A stretch of DNA of 64,000 nucleotides from Candidatus Melainabacteria bacterium (GTDB lineage: Bacteria > Cyanobacteriota > Vampirovibrionia > Obscuribacterales > Obscuribacteraceae). Where the stretch lies: contig JACRFZ010000038.1 in NCBI GenBank assembly GCA_016212515.1, positions 19,365-83,364 on the forward strand, in the 5' to 3' direction. The notes beneath the pieces are model-generated. The model was not told the DNA's origin. It did no database searches and worked only from the letters and a program-made list of their open reading frames with translations. Made by a program: the position numbers and the translations under genes. Of the stretch, positions 8,866 to 17,631 are shown piece by piece; position 1 is the first letter of the stretch, and each line of letters opens with the position of its first letter.

Positions 8866-9849
8866 ATGATGAGCAAGGAAGTGGAAGAGAAGAGGCCCCA
8901 GGCAAGTGACCTGGGCCAGAAACTGGTAGACACCGTCATCGCTCTTGGTTTTCTGGAAGACTTTGGCGGTTTGCCCGAAGCAGCCAAGTTATCCCTCAAG
9001 GATAGTCTGCTAAGCCTTCCGCAAGGTGAAGAGGAAGATTGGCGAGCCTTTGACATAACCACAATGGCCACCATCGACGCCGACGCCGTCAGCGAGGCCA
9101 GGCTGGTACTGAAGGAACCGGCTGTAATTGCCGGTCTTGATCTCTTTACCCTGGTCTTGAAGAGTCTGGACGAAAAAATCGAAGTGGAAATTCTGGCCCG
9201 GGAAGGTACCTATATAAGTAAGGATGCAATTCCCCAGACCGTGGCCGTGGTGAGAGGGCACGCTCGCACCTTGCTCATGGGCGAACGCCTCTCCCTCAAT
9301 TTGACCCAGAGAATGTGCGGCATTGCCACCCTCACTCGCAAATACACCGAGAAAGCCGGCGCCAAAGGCATCCAAATTCTGGACACCAGGAAGACCACTC
9401 CCGGTCTGCGCATGATGGAAAAAGCCGCGGTCAAAGCCGCCGGCGGCACCAATCACCGCATGGGTCTATACGACGCCGTCTTGATCAAGGACAACCACAT
9501 CAAAGCGGCCGGTTCCATAACCTGCGCTCTCATGCGCGTCAGAGACTTCCTCAAGGCCAATCCCCAGTGCCGTCCAAGAAAAATCCAGGTGGAAGTATGC
9601 ACCCTCGAACAACTGGCCGAAGCCCTGGAACAATCTGTGGAAGCCGTTCTACTTGATAACATGGAGCCGGCTCTCGTGAAAAAAGCTATCGAAAAGATAT
9701 CGAGTACTAAGAAGAATTGCTTTGTAGAGGTATCAGGCGGAGTAAATCTATCCAATCTGGACGGATATCTCATAGAGGGCGTAACGGCTATATCCATTGG
9801 TGCCCTCACCCATTCAGCCGCCAACATTGATTTGTCCCTGGAGTTTTGA
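8866..9849 (+). CDS. nadC: Nicotinate-nucleotide pyrophosphorylase (carboxylating)
   Basis: 327 residues. NadC converts quinolinate and PRPP to nicotinate mononucleotide, CO2 and pyrophosphate in de novo NAD synthesis. Diagnostic motifs: DITTMATI near residue 62, RLSLNLTQRMCGIATLT, LDTRKTTPGLRMMEKAAVKA, GGTNHRMGLYDAVLIKDNHI and the C-terminal VEVSGGVNL and ISIGALTHSA. An extra loop of about 25 residues (GGLPEAAKLSLKDSLLSLPQ and following) sits before the conserved DITT and makes the protein longer than the usual 280-300. The ATG at 8866 overlaps the stop of a nine-codon reading frame (8843-8869). nadA and nadB are not in the window. Confidence 0.95.
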   Translation: MMSKEVEEKRPQASDLGQKLVDTVIALGFLEDFGGLPEAAKLSLKDSLLSLPQGEEEDWRAFDITTMATIDADAVSEARLVLKEPAVIAGLDLFTLVLKSLDEKIEVEILAREGTYISKDAIPQTVAVVRGHARTLLMGERLSLNLTQRMCGIATLTRKYTEKAGAKGIQILDTRKTTPGLRMMEKAAVKAAGGTNHRMGLYDAVLIKDNHIKAAGSITCALMRVRDFLKANPQCRPRKIQVEVCTLEQLAEALEQSVEAVLLDNMEPALVKKAIEKISSTKKNCFVEVSGGVNLSNLDGYLIEGVTAISIGALTHSAANIDLSLEF

Positions 9850-10100
9850 CGGGTTTCCGAGTGATTAAGTTTACTCCATGTTGCATACTGACAACCGGCA
9901 TAAATCCTGGTCCCTGCAGGGTTTCAACTTAAATGTTATAAGAAGCTTTACTAAAACGCTTTACATTCCAAAACACTAGCTAAGGGTATACACTTAGATA
10001 CATCTTCAGTTTGTTTTTATATTTTCAAAAGTCCATTAAGTGACTTGGGTTAGACCAGGCCGCCTCTTTTTTGTAGATTTATCTCCTAAAGGAAAGTGTC

Positions 10101-10565
10101 ATGAAAGACCACCCTCCTCAAAACGGCCTAAGGGTACTGGAAGGAAACAAAATGACCCCCCCGACCAAAATCTTCATCATCGACAGCGACAGGCTATCGC
10201 TTGTGACGCTAAGTCTCTGGCTTGATCAGGTGAGAGATTTCGAAATAGTCGGTACCTCCTTGCCCACCGGAAATCTAGAAAGAAGAACGGCAGACGCCCA
10301 GGCTGATCTGGTCATCCTCAATATCTCATCGCCTTCCATCGACGCTCTGTCAGTCTTGCGCCGGCTCAAGCAAATGAAACAAGATATGCCGGTCATCCTC
10401 CTTTATGACGGCGAGAAGCACGACCTTGATGGTCCTCTCACACTTGAGTCCGATGCTCAACTATCTCCGGAAGTCTCATTGAAAGAACTGGTAGACGTAA
10501 TAAAAAAGTTCGGACACCGGCAAAAGGTTATGAGTGTGCCCATGTTTATGGTCAAGGCGGGCTAG
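10101..10565 (+). CDS. Degenerate response-regulator receiver (REC-like) protein
   Basis: 154 residues (or 137 if it starts at the ATG at 10152, which has a good AAGGA). The region from IFIIDSDRLSLVTLSLWLDQ onward follows the REC fold: the acidic pair appears as DSD. The phosphoacceptor strand reads ADLVILNISSPSIDALSVLR, with Asn where the phospho-Asp is expected, and the conserved Lys-Pro near the end is replaced by LSP. No output domain follows. It would therefore act without Asp phosphorylation, as an atypical receiver or protein-interaction module. It lies 21 bases before a membrane-protein gene in the same direction. Confidence 0.65.
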   Translation: MKDHPPQNGLRVLEGNKMTPPTKIFIIDSDRLSLVTLSLWLDQVRDFEIVGTSLPTGNLERRTADAQADLVILNISSPSIDALSVLRRLKQMKQDMPVILLYDGEKHDLDGPLTLESDAQLSPEVSLKELVDVIKKFGHRQKVMSVPMFMVKAG

Positions 10566-10586
10566 TAACCCTCCTTAGATAGACAA

Positions 10587-11807
10587 TTGCCATTCGAACT
10601 ATATTTTATTTTGATGGTGGTCTTACTGATCACCCTTACCCTGTGTAAACCCCTGGCCCGAGCCACGTCCCGCAAGAAAAAACCGGGGGCAGGCGATAAT
10701 TTACTGCCCGTGGAAGCAGCTTATTTAAGCCGCCATGGTGATACCAACTTCGCGGTGCTGGTGCTGCTCTTCGACCTGGTGCACCGGGAAGTGAAGGAAC
10801 CGCAGACCACTCTGCTTATCAGTGCAAGTGGCAATTCTGCTTCTAGTTCCGGTGATGCCAATAGCTACTATACCGGCTCTATCAAAGAGCAGGTGAAAAG
10901 AGCCATAACCGATTGGGGCAAGAAAAAGGTGGAAGAGGTTCTGGAAATCGATCTAAAAAAGAACCCTCTCGGTCTTTTCAAGCGTATCCCATTTCTGTAT
11001 CGAGTAATTCGTGACGGTCTTCTGGAGACCATCAAGGAGCTTCTGAAAGACCCTCGCAGCATCAAAAAATATATTTCTTTGCACGGACTTATGCGCCTGG
11101 CTACGGAGATAGGAGCCACCGGCTATAAGCAACAACTAGCCAATGCGCTCAGGCAGAATCTGCTTCAGCGAGGCTACATATTTCAGGAAGCCGAGCGACA
11201 ACGGGCAGGGCAATTGCTCTGCCTTCTGGCCATATTAGCTGAGCTTTTCGCAGCCATTCTGGTCTTTACGACCATCAAAAATCCCATCGACGCCGCTTTG
11301 ATCTTCCTGAGCGCCCTTATAGGTGCCGGCTTCATTAAGGTCACTCTGGGAGCCAGGGAATTCATTCCCTATTACAGCGAGCTAATGGCCGTTCTTGAGC
11401 ATACCCATAATGCCAATCTAAGGGTAAGGGCCCTGCAGTTCTTCCTCAAGGTCGTGAACGGACTCCTCTTTACAGTCTCCTATGCAGCCTTTGCCCTGGT
11501 GCTGGCATTTGGTTCCTTTCTGCTCTATGTAGTGCACGCCGTCAGCGACCTGGGCACCTACCTGGCCCTTCTCGCTCAATTATTGACACAGCTTGCCATC
11601 CTCACCTGCTTCATAGAAGCCCATTTGCTCTATTTTCACGATAGCCCCACCCCGGAAGGACAGGCAGCTTTGCAGGCTCTTAAAGATACATACAAAGGCA
11701 AATCCACCATAGATACCTTAAAATCAATGCTCACAGGTTCCACCTACGAAAGCGATATGAGTTATATGCTCGCCATCTATGGTCCCGAGTCGCTGCTATT
11801 TCTATAG
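10587..11807 (+). CDS. Multi-pass membrane protein, possibly TIGR04222/DUF2207-related
   Basis: 406 residues from a TTG at 10587 (an ATG eight codons later at 10614 is an alternative; neither has a clear Shine-Dalgarno). There is an N-terminal helix (YFILMVVLLITLTLC), then a soluble part beginning LPVEAAYLSRHGDTNFAVLV, which resembles the start of TIGR04222-type domains. Paired helices follow around residues 207-250 and another pair around 300-340. The C-terminus SYMLAIYGPESLLFL recalls the end of DUF2207 proteins. These families are uncharacterised. It follows the REC-like gene closely, and 58 bases separate it from the SDR gene. Confidence 0.6.
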   Translation: MPFELYFILMVVLLITLTLCKPLARATSRKKKPGAGDNLLPVEAAYLSRHGDTNFAVLVLLFDLVHREVKEPQTTLLISASGNSASSSGDANSYYTGSIKEQVKRAITDWGKKKVEEVLEIDLKKNPLGLFKRIPFLYRVIRDGLLETIKELLKDPRSIKKYISLHGLMRLATEIGATGYKQQLANALRQNLLQRGYIFQEAERQRAGQLLCLLAILAELFAAILVFTTIKNPIDAALIFLSALIGAGFIKVTLGAREFIPYYSELMAVLEHTHNANLRVRALQFFLKVVNGLLFTVSYAAFALVLAFGSFLLYVVHAVSDLGTYLALLAQLLTQLAILTCFIEAHLLYFHDSPTPEGQAALQALKDTYKGKSTIDTLKSMLTGSTYESDMSYMLAIYGPESLLFL

Positions 11808-11865
11808 CACTACCGGCAATACCAGTATTTTTGCGCCACCACCAATAGAGAATCAATAAAATCAA

Positions 11866-12702
11866 ATGAATCTTCCTCAGGGTATGACAGCCATAATCAC
11901 CGGTGCCTCTACCGGTATAGGCAGGGGTCTGGCACTATCTCTTACCAAGATCTACAAGGCCAAACTGGTCTTGACGGCAAGAAGCCGGGAAGACCTGGAG
12001 ACACTGGCCCAGGAGGTCAAGCGACTGGGTGGCGATGCCGTGGTGCTGGCCGCCGATATCGCCGATGCAGGAGTGACGGAGAGCCTGGTCAATCTGGCCG
12101 TTAAGAACTTCGGCAAGCTAAATATGGTAGTCAATAACGCCGGCATGGGTATCTCAGGCAGCTTTGCCAAACTATCGGAAGAAGACTGGCGCCGCATCTT
12201 CGAAGTCAATTTTTTCAGCGCCCTTACTCTCACCCAGCATGCTCTGCCGCACTTACGCGCCGAAGAAGTAGCGAAACTGGTTAATATCTCCTCCGTAGCA
12301 GGCAAAGTATCAATTCCCGGCTCAGTCAGCTACTGTTCCACTAAGTTTGCTCTCACGGCTTTATCAGAAGGTCTGGCTGCGGAGCTGGCTCCAGATAACA
12401 TCGATGTGCTGACTGTCTGTCCCGGTTGGGTGAGGACGGAGTTCTTCCAGAAAAACGACCTGCCCGATACCAGAAACCCTACTGAAATAGCCAGACGCAA
12501 CGACCTGAAAGGCTTCCTCATGAAGAATGTGCTCAGCATCAGCACCGAGGAATGCGTCAAGGAGATCATCGAAGCCCTGGAAAAAGGCGGTTCCAGAGAG
12601 CTAATTTTGACCCTGCCCGGTAAGGTAGCCGAACGCCTTCAAGGTACGGCACCAGGGGTGATGCGTTTCCTGGCCAGGCAAATCAGACCGGAATACAAAT
12701 AG
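11866..12702 (+). CDS. Short-chain dehydrogenase/reductase
   Basis: 278 residues with the classical SDR pattern: cofactor motif TGASTGIG (about residues 13-20), NNAG in MVVNNAGMGI, and a catalytic triad of Ser in VNISSVAGKV and Tyr/Lys in SYCSTKFAL. The VRTEFF region closes the substrate pocket. SDRs use NAD(P)H to reduce or oxidise carbonyl/alcohol groups; the substrate is not evident from sequence. Arg residues after the first strand (TARSRED) suggest NADP preference. The gene is convergent with the large kinase gene (11 bases between stops). Confidence 0.9.
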   Translation: MNLPQGMTAIITGASTGIGRGLALSLTKIYKAKLVLTARSREDLETLAQEVKRLGGDAVVLAADIADAGVTESLVNLAVKNFGKLNMVVNNAGMGISGSFAKLSEEDWRRIFEVNFFSALTLTQHALPHLRAEEVAKLVNISSVAGKVSIPGSVSYCSTKFALTALSEGLAAELAPDNIDVLTVCPGWVRTEFFQKNDLPDTRNPTEIARRNDLKGFLMKNVLSISTEECVKEIIEALEKGGSRELILTLPGKVAERLQGTAPGVMRFLARQIRPEYK

Positions 12703-12713
12703 AATAAAGGTTC

Positions 12714-15143
12714 TCAGGGCTGTTCAAGCAACTGCACTTTTACAACGCTTTCAACCGGCGTGGTAAAGTGGCAGAAAAAAGTGCCCGGCAAAAGGTTGGT
12801 GAGCAGGTCCTGGTAAAACTTATCATGATCCTGATCAGAGAAAAAGCGAGGTTTTTCACCGGCTCCCACAAACAAGCTCCGAGCAGTTGGAGCTTGTATA
12901 CGCAGGCCCAGGCTGGGAAAGATTCGCCGCCCTAACTGAGAGGAATCTCTTCGCCCGACCGCAAAGGATATGAGCAAATTAGCCCGATCAAGCAAGCGCT
13001 CCGGCAAATCGGCGTGCATCCAACTGAGACTCTGCATAGAAGCCAGGTAGAAAAGACCCGGGCAGCCGCAGGCAGCAGCACTAAATTCAAGGGTACCGGC
13101 ATCCAGGGTCCGGTCAGCGCCGTCAATATAGACCGACAGATTACTGGAGATATGACCGGCTAATTTCAGCCTGACTACAAAGCGGTTCAAGAAACAGGCA
13201 AGATAGGCAGTCTGAGACTGCAATATGTGCAGGGGCAATTTCACACACAGCCCGCCGGTCTCGACGGCCCTGACACAGCCGGGAAGCAGGGCGGGTAGGC
13301 AGGCCAAGCACGGCAGCGCCAGAAGCGACAAGATAAGGGACGAACTCTCACTGCCAATACCTGAAGCTTGCAGCCGGGAAGGAAGTTCATCCACCTTGAT
13401 CTTCTCAAGGAAGAAACCCTCCAGGACCTCAGTAAGAGCCATATCCTTATCTTTGGACAAGCCGGGCAAATTGACCTTTTGCATTAGCGAGACGCCAGCG
13501 AGAGCCTCAACCATGCACTGGGCGGCAAGCAGGCTGAGCTGCTCTTTTGAAGCGGATGGAGAGCGCGCCGAAGCAGTCAGCTCCGGTGCGGTAGCGGAGA
13601 AATCCCAAAAGCAGAAAGTATCCGCCTGCGAAAACTCCGACTGCAAACCATCAAATAATGCCCCCTGCGTGTCAAGAACAAAGATACTGCCGTTTACCCG
13701 CTCCTGTCTGATCAGGCGCCGCAACAACCGGGTCTTACCCTTGCCGCTCTTGCCCAACACCAGTGCAAATGACAGACCGGCTCTCACAGAAGGCGGTACA
13801 ACGATAGTCTGACGCCGGGGCCATAGAAGGTTGAAATCCAGATATGAACCAAGTTCCAGTGCGCCTTTCACACCAGAGACGGGAGCCAACTGCCGCAATA
13901 AGAGGCGGTGCGCTGCCTCACTTTCACCCACATAACGATTCTGAACCGACCTGAAGAGCAAACCTCCGGGTCCGAAGACCAGTTGACTGAGGAAAACCAA
14001 TCCAACTCCCACCACTATCAGCCCGAGGGCTGCATAGAGGGGCTTGAACATAAACAACTGCAAGAAAAGAGGGAAGGCCAGGCCAATGCAAGCCACGCTG
14101 ACGAGCACTGCCAGTAGTATCAGCCTATGGCCAGACCGCCAATCCCGTATCACCGTCTTAGACGAGGCAGGCGAGGCATCGTCGTCGGCAAGCGCTATGT
14201 CAAAAGACGACCGGAGAGCGCTTATGAGGTCGGCTTGAAACTGCTCAAGACTTTGATAGCGTGCCTCTCGGCTTTTAGCAAGCCCTATCTCTATAACCTC
14301 TTCCAATTGCAAGCCGAAATTCAAGTCGGGGCGACTAAAGGCAAGAGATGCCGGAGTGCGGTTTACATGCATGGTCATGGTCTCAAAGGCGTTCTTCCCC
14401 TTGAAGGGCGGCTCACCGGTCAGAGCTTCATACAAACAGCAGCTGAGCGAGTAGATATCGGATCTAAAATCGACGTCCTCGCCAAGACACTGCTCCGGAC
14501 TCATATATAGAGGACTACCAAGAATTTCACCGGTCTGGGTAAGATTCAAGACACCACTGTTCTCACCTTCGCCTGAACCCACTTTGGCGATGCCGAAGTC
14601 GAGAAGCAAAGCCTCTTGCTCGTCGGCATCTGTCAGCATAATATTGCCCGGTTTCAAGTCTCGGTGCACAACCCCCTCAGCGTGCGCCTGCTTCAACCCC
14701 TCAATCACTCTGGTAAAAACCTGCTCTATTTCAACAAAGCTTAGCTGACCCCGCTCTTCGATGAGCTGCTTGAGGGTCTTTCCTTCAATCAAATCCATTA
14801 CCAGAAAAGGCTGCCCGCTTTCGGTCAAGCCAAAATCATGCACTGTCACAACGGCCGGATGCCTGATGCCGGCCGCCGCTCTTGCCTCTCGCTGAAATCT
14901 GGCCAGGGCGGCCGCATTCTCGGTCAGATGAGCAGGTAAAAGCTTCAAAGCCACGTCGCGATCAAGCAGCAGGTCGCGGGCCCGAAAAACACTGCCCATG
15001 CCCCCCTTGCCAATCAACTCTTTCAGGGAATAACGCCCGGAAACAAGCTCGCAAGCACTGTCCGCCCGGTCAACCGGAGCGGACTCCGGCGTACTTCCGT
15101 CCACCAGCGTTTCGTCTTTGGCCGGGCTGAACTCGCCATTCAT
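12714..15143 (-). CDS. Ser/Thr protein kinase fused to a VirD4/TraD-like membrane motor domain
   Basis: 809 residues from the ATG at 15143, chosen for its AGAGGAG six bases upstream; a further ATG at 15215 lacks one. Residues 38-310 are a Hanks-type kinase: GKGGMGSV loop, VALK Lys67, HRDLKPGN at 160, DFG at 182, SPLYMSPEQ. Two membrane helices follow (about 341-362 and 369-390). The C-terminal part has Walker A GKSGKGKT (464-471), FVLDTQGALFDG, a Walker B-like VYIDGADRTL (671-680) and a sensor-like YLASMQSLSW. This order and the two preceding helices match type IV coupling proteins (VirD4/TraD/TraG). The expected acidic residue after the Walker B Asp is Gly, so ATPase activity may be altered. 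It is convergent with the SDR and divergent from the gene at 15383. Confidence 0.82.
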   Translation of the reverse strand: MNGEFSPAKDETLVDGSTPESAPVDRADSACELVSGRYSLKELIGKGGMGSVFRARDLLLDRDVALKLLPAHLTENAAALARFQREARAAAGIRHPAVVTVHDFGLTESGQPFLVMDLIEGKTLKQLIEERGQLSFVEIEQVFTRVIEGLKQAHAEGVVHRDLKPGNIMLTDADEQEALLLDFGIAKVGSGEGENSGVLNLTQTGEILGSPLYMSPEQCLGEDVDFRSDIYSLSCCLYEALTGEPPFKGKNAFETMTMHVNRTPASLAFSRPDLNFGLQLEEVIEIGLAKSREARYQSLEQFQADLISALRSSFDIALADDDASPASSKTVIRDWRSGHRLILLAVLVSVACIGLAFPLFLQLFMFKPLYAALGLIVVGVGLVFLSQLVFGPGGLLFRSVQNRYVGESEAAHRLLLRQLAPVSGVKGALELGSYLDFNLLWPRRQTIVVPPSVRAGLSFALVLGKSGKGKTRLLRRLIRQERVNGSIFVLDTQGALFDGLQSEFSQADTFCFWDFSATAPELTASARSPSASKEQLSLLAAQCMVEALAGVSLMQKVNLPGLSKDKDMALTEVLEGFFLEKIKVDELPSRLQASGIGSESSSLILSLLALPCLACLPALLPGCVRAVETGGLCVKLPLHILQSQTAYLACFLNRFVVRLKLAGHISSNLSVYIDGADRTLDAGTLEFSAAACGCPGLFYLASMQSLSWMHADLPERLLDRANLLISFAVGRRDSSQLGRRIFPSLGLRIQAPTARSLFVGAGEKPRFFSDQDHDKFYQDLLTNLLPGTFFCHFTTPVESVVKVQLLEQP

Positions 15144-15382
15144 AGGCGCTCCTCTTACCTGGCAGGCAGTAAATTTATACCTTCTACCCGCTGTGTTCAT
15201 TTGTATGATGCCCAAAGGTCTGGATTTTGAAAGCTACCACCGGTCAAATCACTTTCTTGAAAGGTAACCAATATAGATTTCGAAGGGAAGTTTATCGGTC
15301 ACGAAAGCGACCAATGCGGCTGCCAAGCAGCGCTTTGGGGGCAGGCAAGGCTAAAATGTGAGCATCCTGTCGAAAGAACCAT

Positions 15383-16573
15383 ATGGAAGCCGAAGCCATC
15401 TCCGCTAAAAACGATATCAGCCTCAAGGCTATGGTAATAGCCAGAGCCGTCGGCATCGTGGTCATAGCAGCCACAGCCTTCTTCTCCCGCAGCCAGGGCG
15501 AAAGCCCCCTGTCAGCCTTACTATTTTTGCTGCTTTTGCCTCTGGAACTCGTAAAAGGGAAAGCGCTTCTGCACTTTTTCATTGACCTGACCCTGGCCGC
15601 CGCACTCTTTGCCTACCCCAATGCCAACCAGGCAGCCTATCTTTATTTGCTACCCTTTTCTCTCGCGCGCCTCACCCTCAGTGCCGGCGGCACACTCCCT
15701 AAACTGGGCTTTCTAATTTGTGTGACGGCAGTGGCCGGACTCTCGCTCTGGCAAAGCGCCTTAGAAACCACCCGGGCAAGCGGCGCCGCCCTCCTTTTCC
15801 AAATGTTTGCCGGTTCCGACTGTATAAATCTTCTTGCCGCCGCCACCGCATTCTATCTGACTGCCCTGGCCCTGCGCTCTTACACGCAGACCCGGAACAA
15901 GGAGAGTCTCTTCCTGGAACTGCAAGCCAATCCGAAGAATCAGGACCTGCAAAAAGAGTGCGTAAAAAACAGCTCCTTTGATATGGCCTTCATACTGAAC
16001 GCCTGTCTGGTAGCGGTGGCTGCCTCACTCGTGCTCATCAATAACTTGGCCAACGATATGCGCTATCGAGGTGAATTGATTACCGAAACCAATATGCATA
16101 ATGTGCCGCTCGCTCTGGCCGTAGCATTGCTTTTGCCCCTGCACCGCTGCAAAAATTCCCTGGTCTTTCTAGTGCTTTCGGCCCTTTCCGCCTTTTTCCT
16201 GACCGTGGCCGCCTCTTATAGTTTCCTGAATGGTTTTCAGCTAATTTACTTCCTGGCCCTGGCCCGAATTTCCGTCTTGCGCAAAGGGCTAACGGGCAAA
16301 GCGGCCATGGTCTTTATACTGACAGGCTTCCTCCTATCCACCCAGATAAACCCTGCCGGCGTCTTTCCCCATGCCACTACCTGCAGTGCGCAGCTATTCC
16401 TGCTGAAATCCTTTACTTATCCGCAAACAATGGGCTGCCTGACAGCGCTACTTTTGCTGTCGGTCTTAGGCATGGCCGGCTATCAAGAAAAACTGTTGAA
16501 AGACCAACAAAAGCAAATCTTGAAACTTGCTTTGCAGTCTAGCAAGCAAGAGAAGGCCGATCCGACTGCATAA
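15383..16573 (+). CDS. Polytopic membrane protein, unknown
   Basis: 396 residues with about eight to ten hydrophobic segments, beginning MVIARAVGIVVIAATAFF and LSALLFLLLLPLELVKG. A short charged cytosolic loop (about 170-205) and a basic, Gln-rich helical C-terminus (YQEKLLKDQQKQILKLALQS) follow. The layout resembles the membrane sensor half of signalling proteins, but no kinase or cyclase domain follows. It ends two bases before the convergent TPR gene. The 239-base gap upstream is shared with the kinase-motor gene and could hold divergent promoters; no hexamers stand out. No function can be assigned. Confidence 0.65.
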   Translation: MEAEAISAKNDISLKAMVIARAVGIVVIAATAFFSRSQGESPLSALLFLLLLPLELVKGKALLHFFIDLTLAAALFAYPNANQAAYLYLLPFSLARLTLSAGGTLPKLGFLICVTAVAGLSLWQSALETTRASGAALLFQMFAGSDCINLLAAATAFYLTALALRSYTQTRNKESLFLELQANPKNQDLQKECVKNSSFDMAFILNACLVAVAASLVLINNLANDMRYRGELITETNMHNVPLALAVALLLPLHRCKNSLVFLVLSALSAFFLTVAASYSFLNGFQLIYFLALARISVLRKGLTGKAAMVFILTGFLLSTQINPAGVFPHATTCSAQLFLLKSFTYPQTMGCLTALLLLSVLGMAGYQEKLLKDQQKQILKLALQSSKQEKADPTA

Positions 16574-16575
16574 AC

Positions 16576-17526
16576 TTACTCCATAAACTTGGCGCGGATT
16601 TCCTGCACCCGGGCATCTAGAGAAAGGGCTTCACCGGTGCGATTGGTCTTGCGCAGAAGATCGGCGTAATTTTCCAGACAGGCCGCCACGAAGGAGTGAT
16701 CAGGGCCAAGGGCCCGTTCCCAGATTTCAATGGCTCGTTTGTAGAGACTCTCAGCCCGGGCATGATTGCCGTGCTGATGGTAGAGCCAACCCAAGTTGTT
16801 CAGGCTCTCCGCCACCTTGGGATGATCTGGGCTCAAAACCTTTTCTCTTATGGCCAGGGCCCGCCTGTGCAATGGTTCCGCCTGGTCAAACTGTTCCCTG
16901 TCGGTAAAGAGAGCAGCCAGGTTATTGAGGGCATTGGCCACATTGGGATGGTCGTGACCGTGAATACGCTCCTCTATCTTGAGCACCCGGCGAAACAAAG
17001 GCTCAGCATCGCTATTGCGGCCCTGTTCATAATAAATATTAGCGAGGCTGTTGAGCACCTCCACCAGGCCGCTGTCCTCCAGACCGAGGTAACGCTCTCT
17101 TATCTTGATGGCTCGCTTTATGACCTCTTCTGCTTCACCGTAGCGGTTCAAGGTTATGTAGAGATCGCCCATATTGGAAAGAGCCGAGGCAATGGATAAA
17201 TGCTCCGGCCCGAGCGTTTTTTCCTGTACGGAAAGGGCTCTTTTGAAGAGCGGTTCGGCTTCGGCATAGCGCCCCTGGGCCAGATAGACCAGACCCAGAT
17301 GATTGAGGGCGGCGGCCACATCGGGATGGTCCACGGCCAGAAGGCGCTCTCGCATGGCCAGGGCCCGGGCGAAGAGGTTCTCTGCCTCGTCGAAGCGACT
17401 GTCGTGATAGAGCAAAAGCCCCAGCGAGATAAGGTAATCAGCCAGATCGGGATGTTCCAGACCCAGCGATTGCTCCATTTCCGGCAGCAATCGCAAAAGT
17501 GCATCCACATTTTCGTCAATGGACAT
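16576..17526 (-). CDS. Tandem TPR protein with 42-residue (kinesin light chain-like) repeats
   Basis: 316 residues made almost entirely of about seven repeats of 42 residues, each with the signature HPxVAxALNNLAxLYxxQGRYxEAEPLxxRALxIxE; one example is HPNVANALNNLAALFTDREQ. This is the TPR_12/TPR_10 type common in cyanobacteria-like and planctomycete-like genomes and often linked to kinases or NB-ARC proteins. There is no signal peptide, so it is cytosolic. It ends two bases from the convergent membrane-protein gene and lies upstream of a region 105 bases from the end of ppdK. Confidence 0.88.
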   Translation of the reverse strand: MSIDENVDALLRLLPEMEQSLGLEHPDLADYLISLGLLLYHDSRFDEAENLFARALAMRERLLAVDHPDVAAALNHLGLVYLAQGRYAEAEPLFKRALSVQEKTLGPEHLSIASALSNMGDLYITLNRYGEAEEVIKRAIKIRERYLGLEDSGLVEVLNSLANIYYEQGRNSDAEPLFRRVLKIEERIHGHDHPNVANALNNLAALFTDREQFDQAEPLHRRALAIREKVLSPDHPKVAESLNNLGWLYHQHGNHARAESLYKRAIEIWERALGPDHSFVAACLENYADLLRKTNRTGEALSLDARVQEIRAKFME

Positions 17527-17631
17527 CTAGCCAGTGACCTTTCCCTAAAAGACCAAGCTAATACTTAATTACCAGGCTGAGGCTCTTGTCTAACCTATGT
17601 ACGAGAGAATTGTCATTAACTAACAATTTGC

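Noticed and set aside
12714..15143. Conjugative element suspected from the VirD4-like domain
   Set aside because: No relaxase, VirB4, pilin, integrase, attachment site or other mobile-element gene is visible nearby; the domain is part of a kinase fusion.
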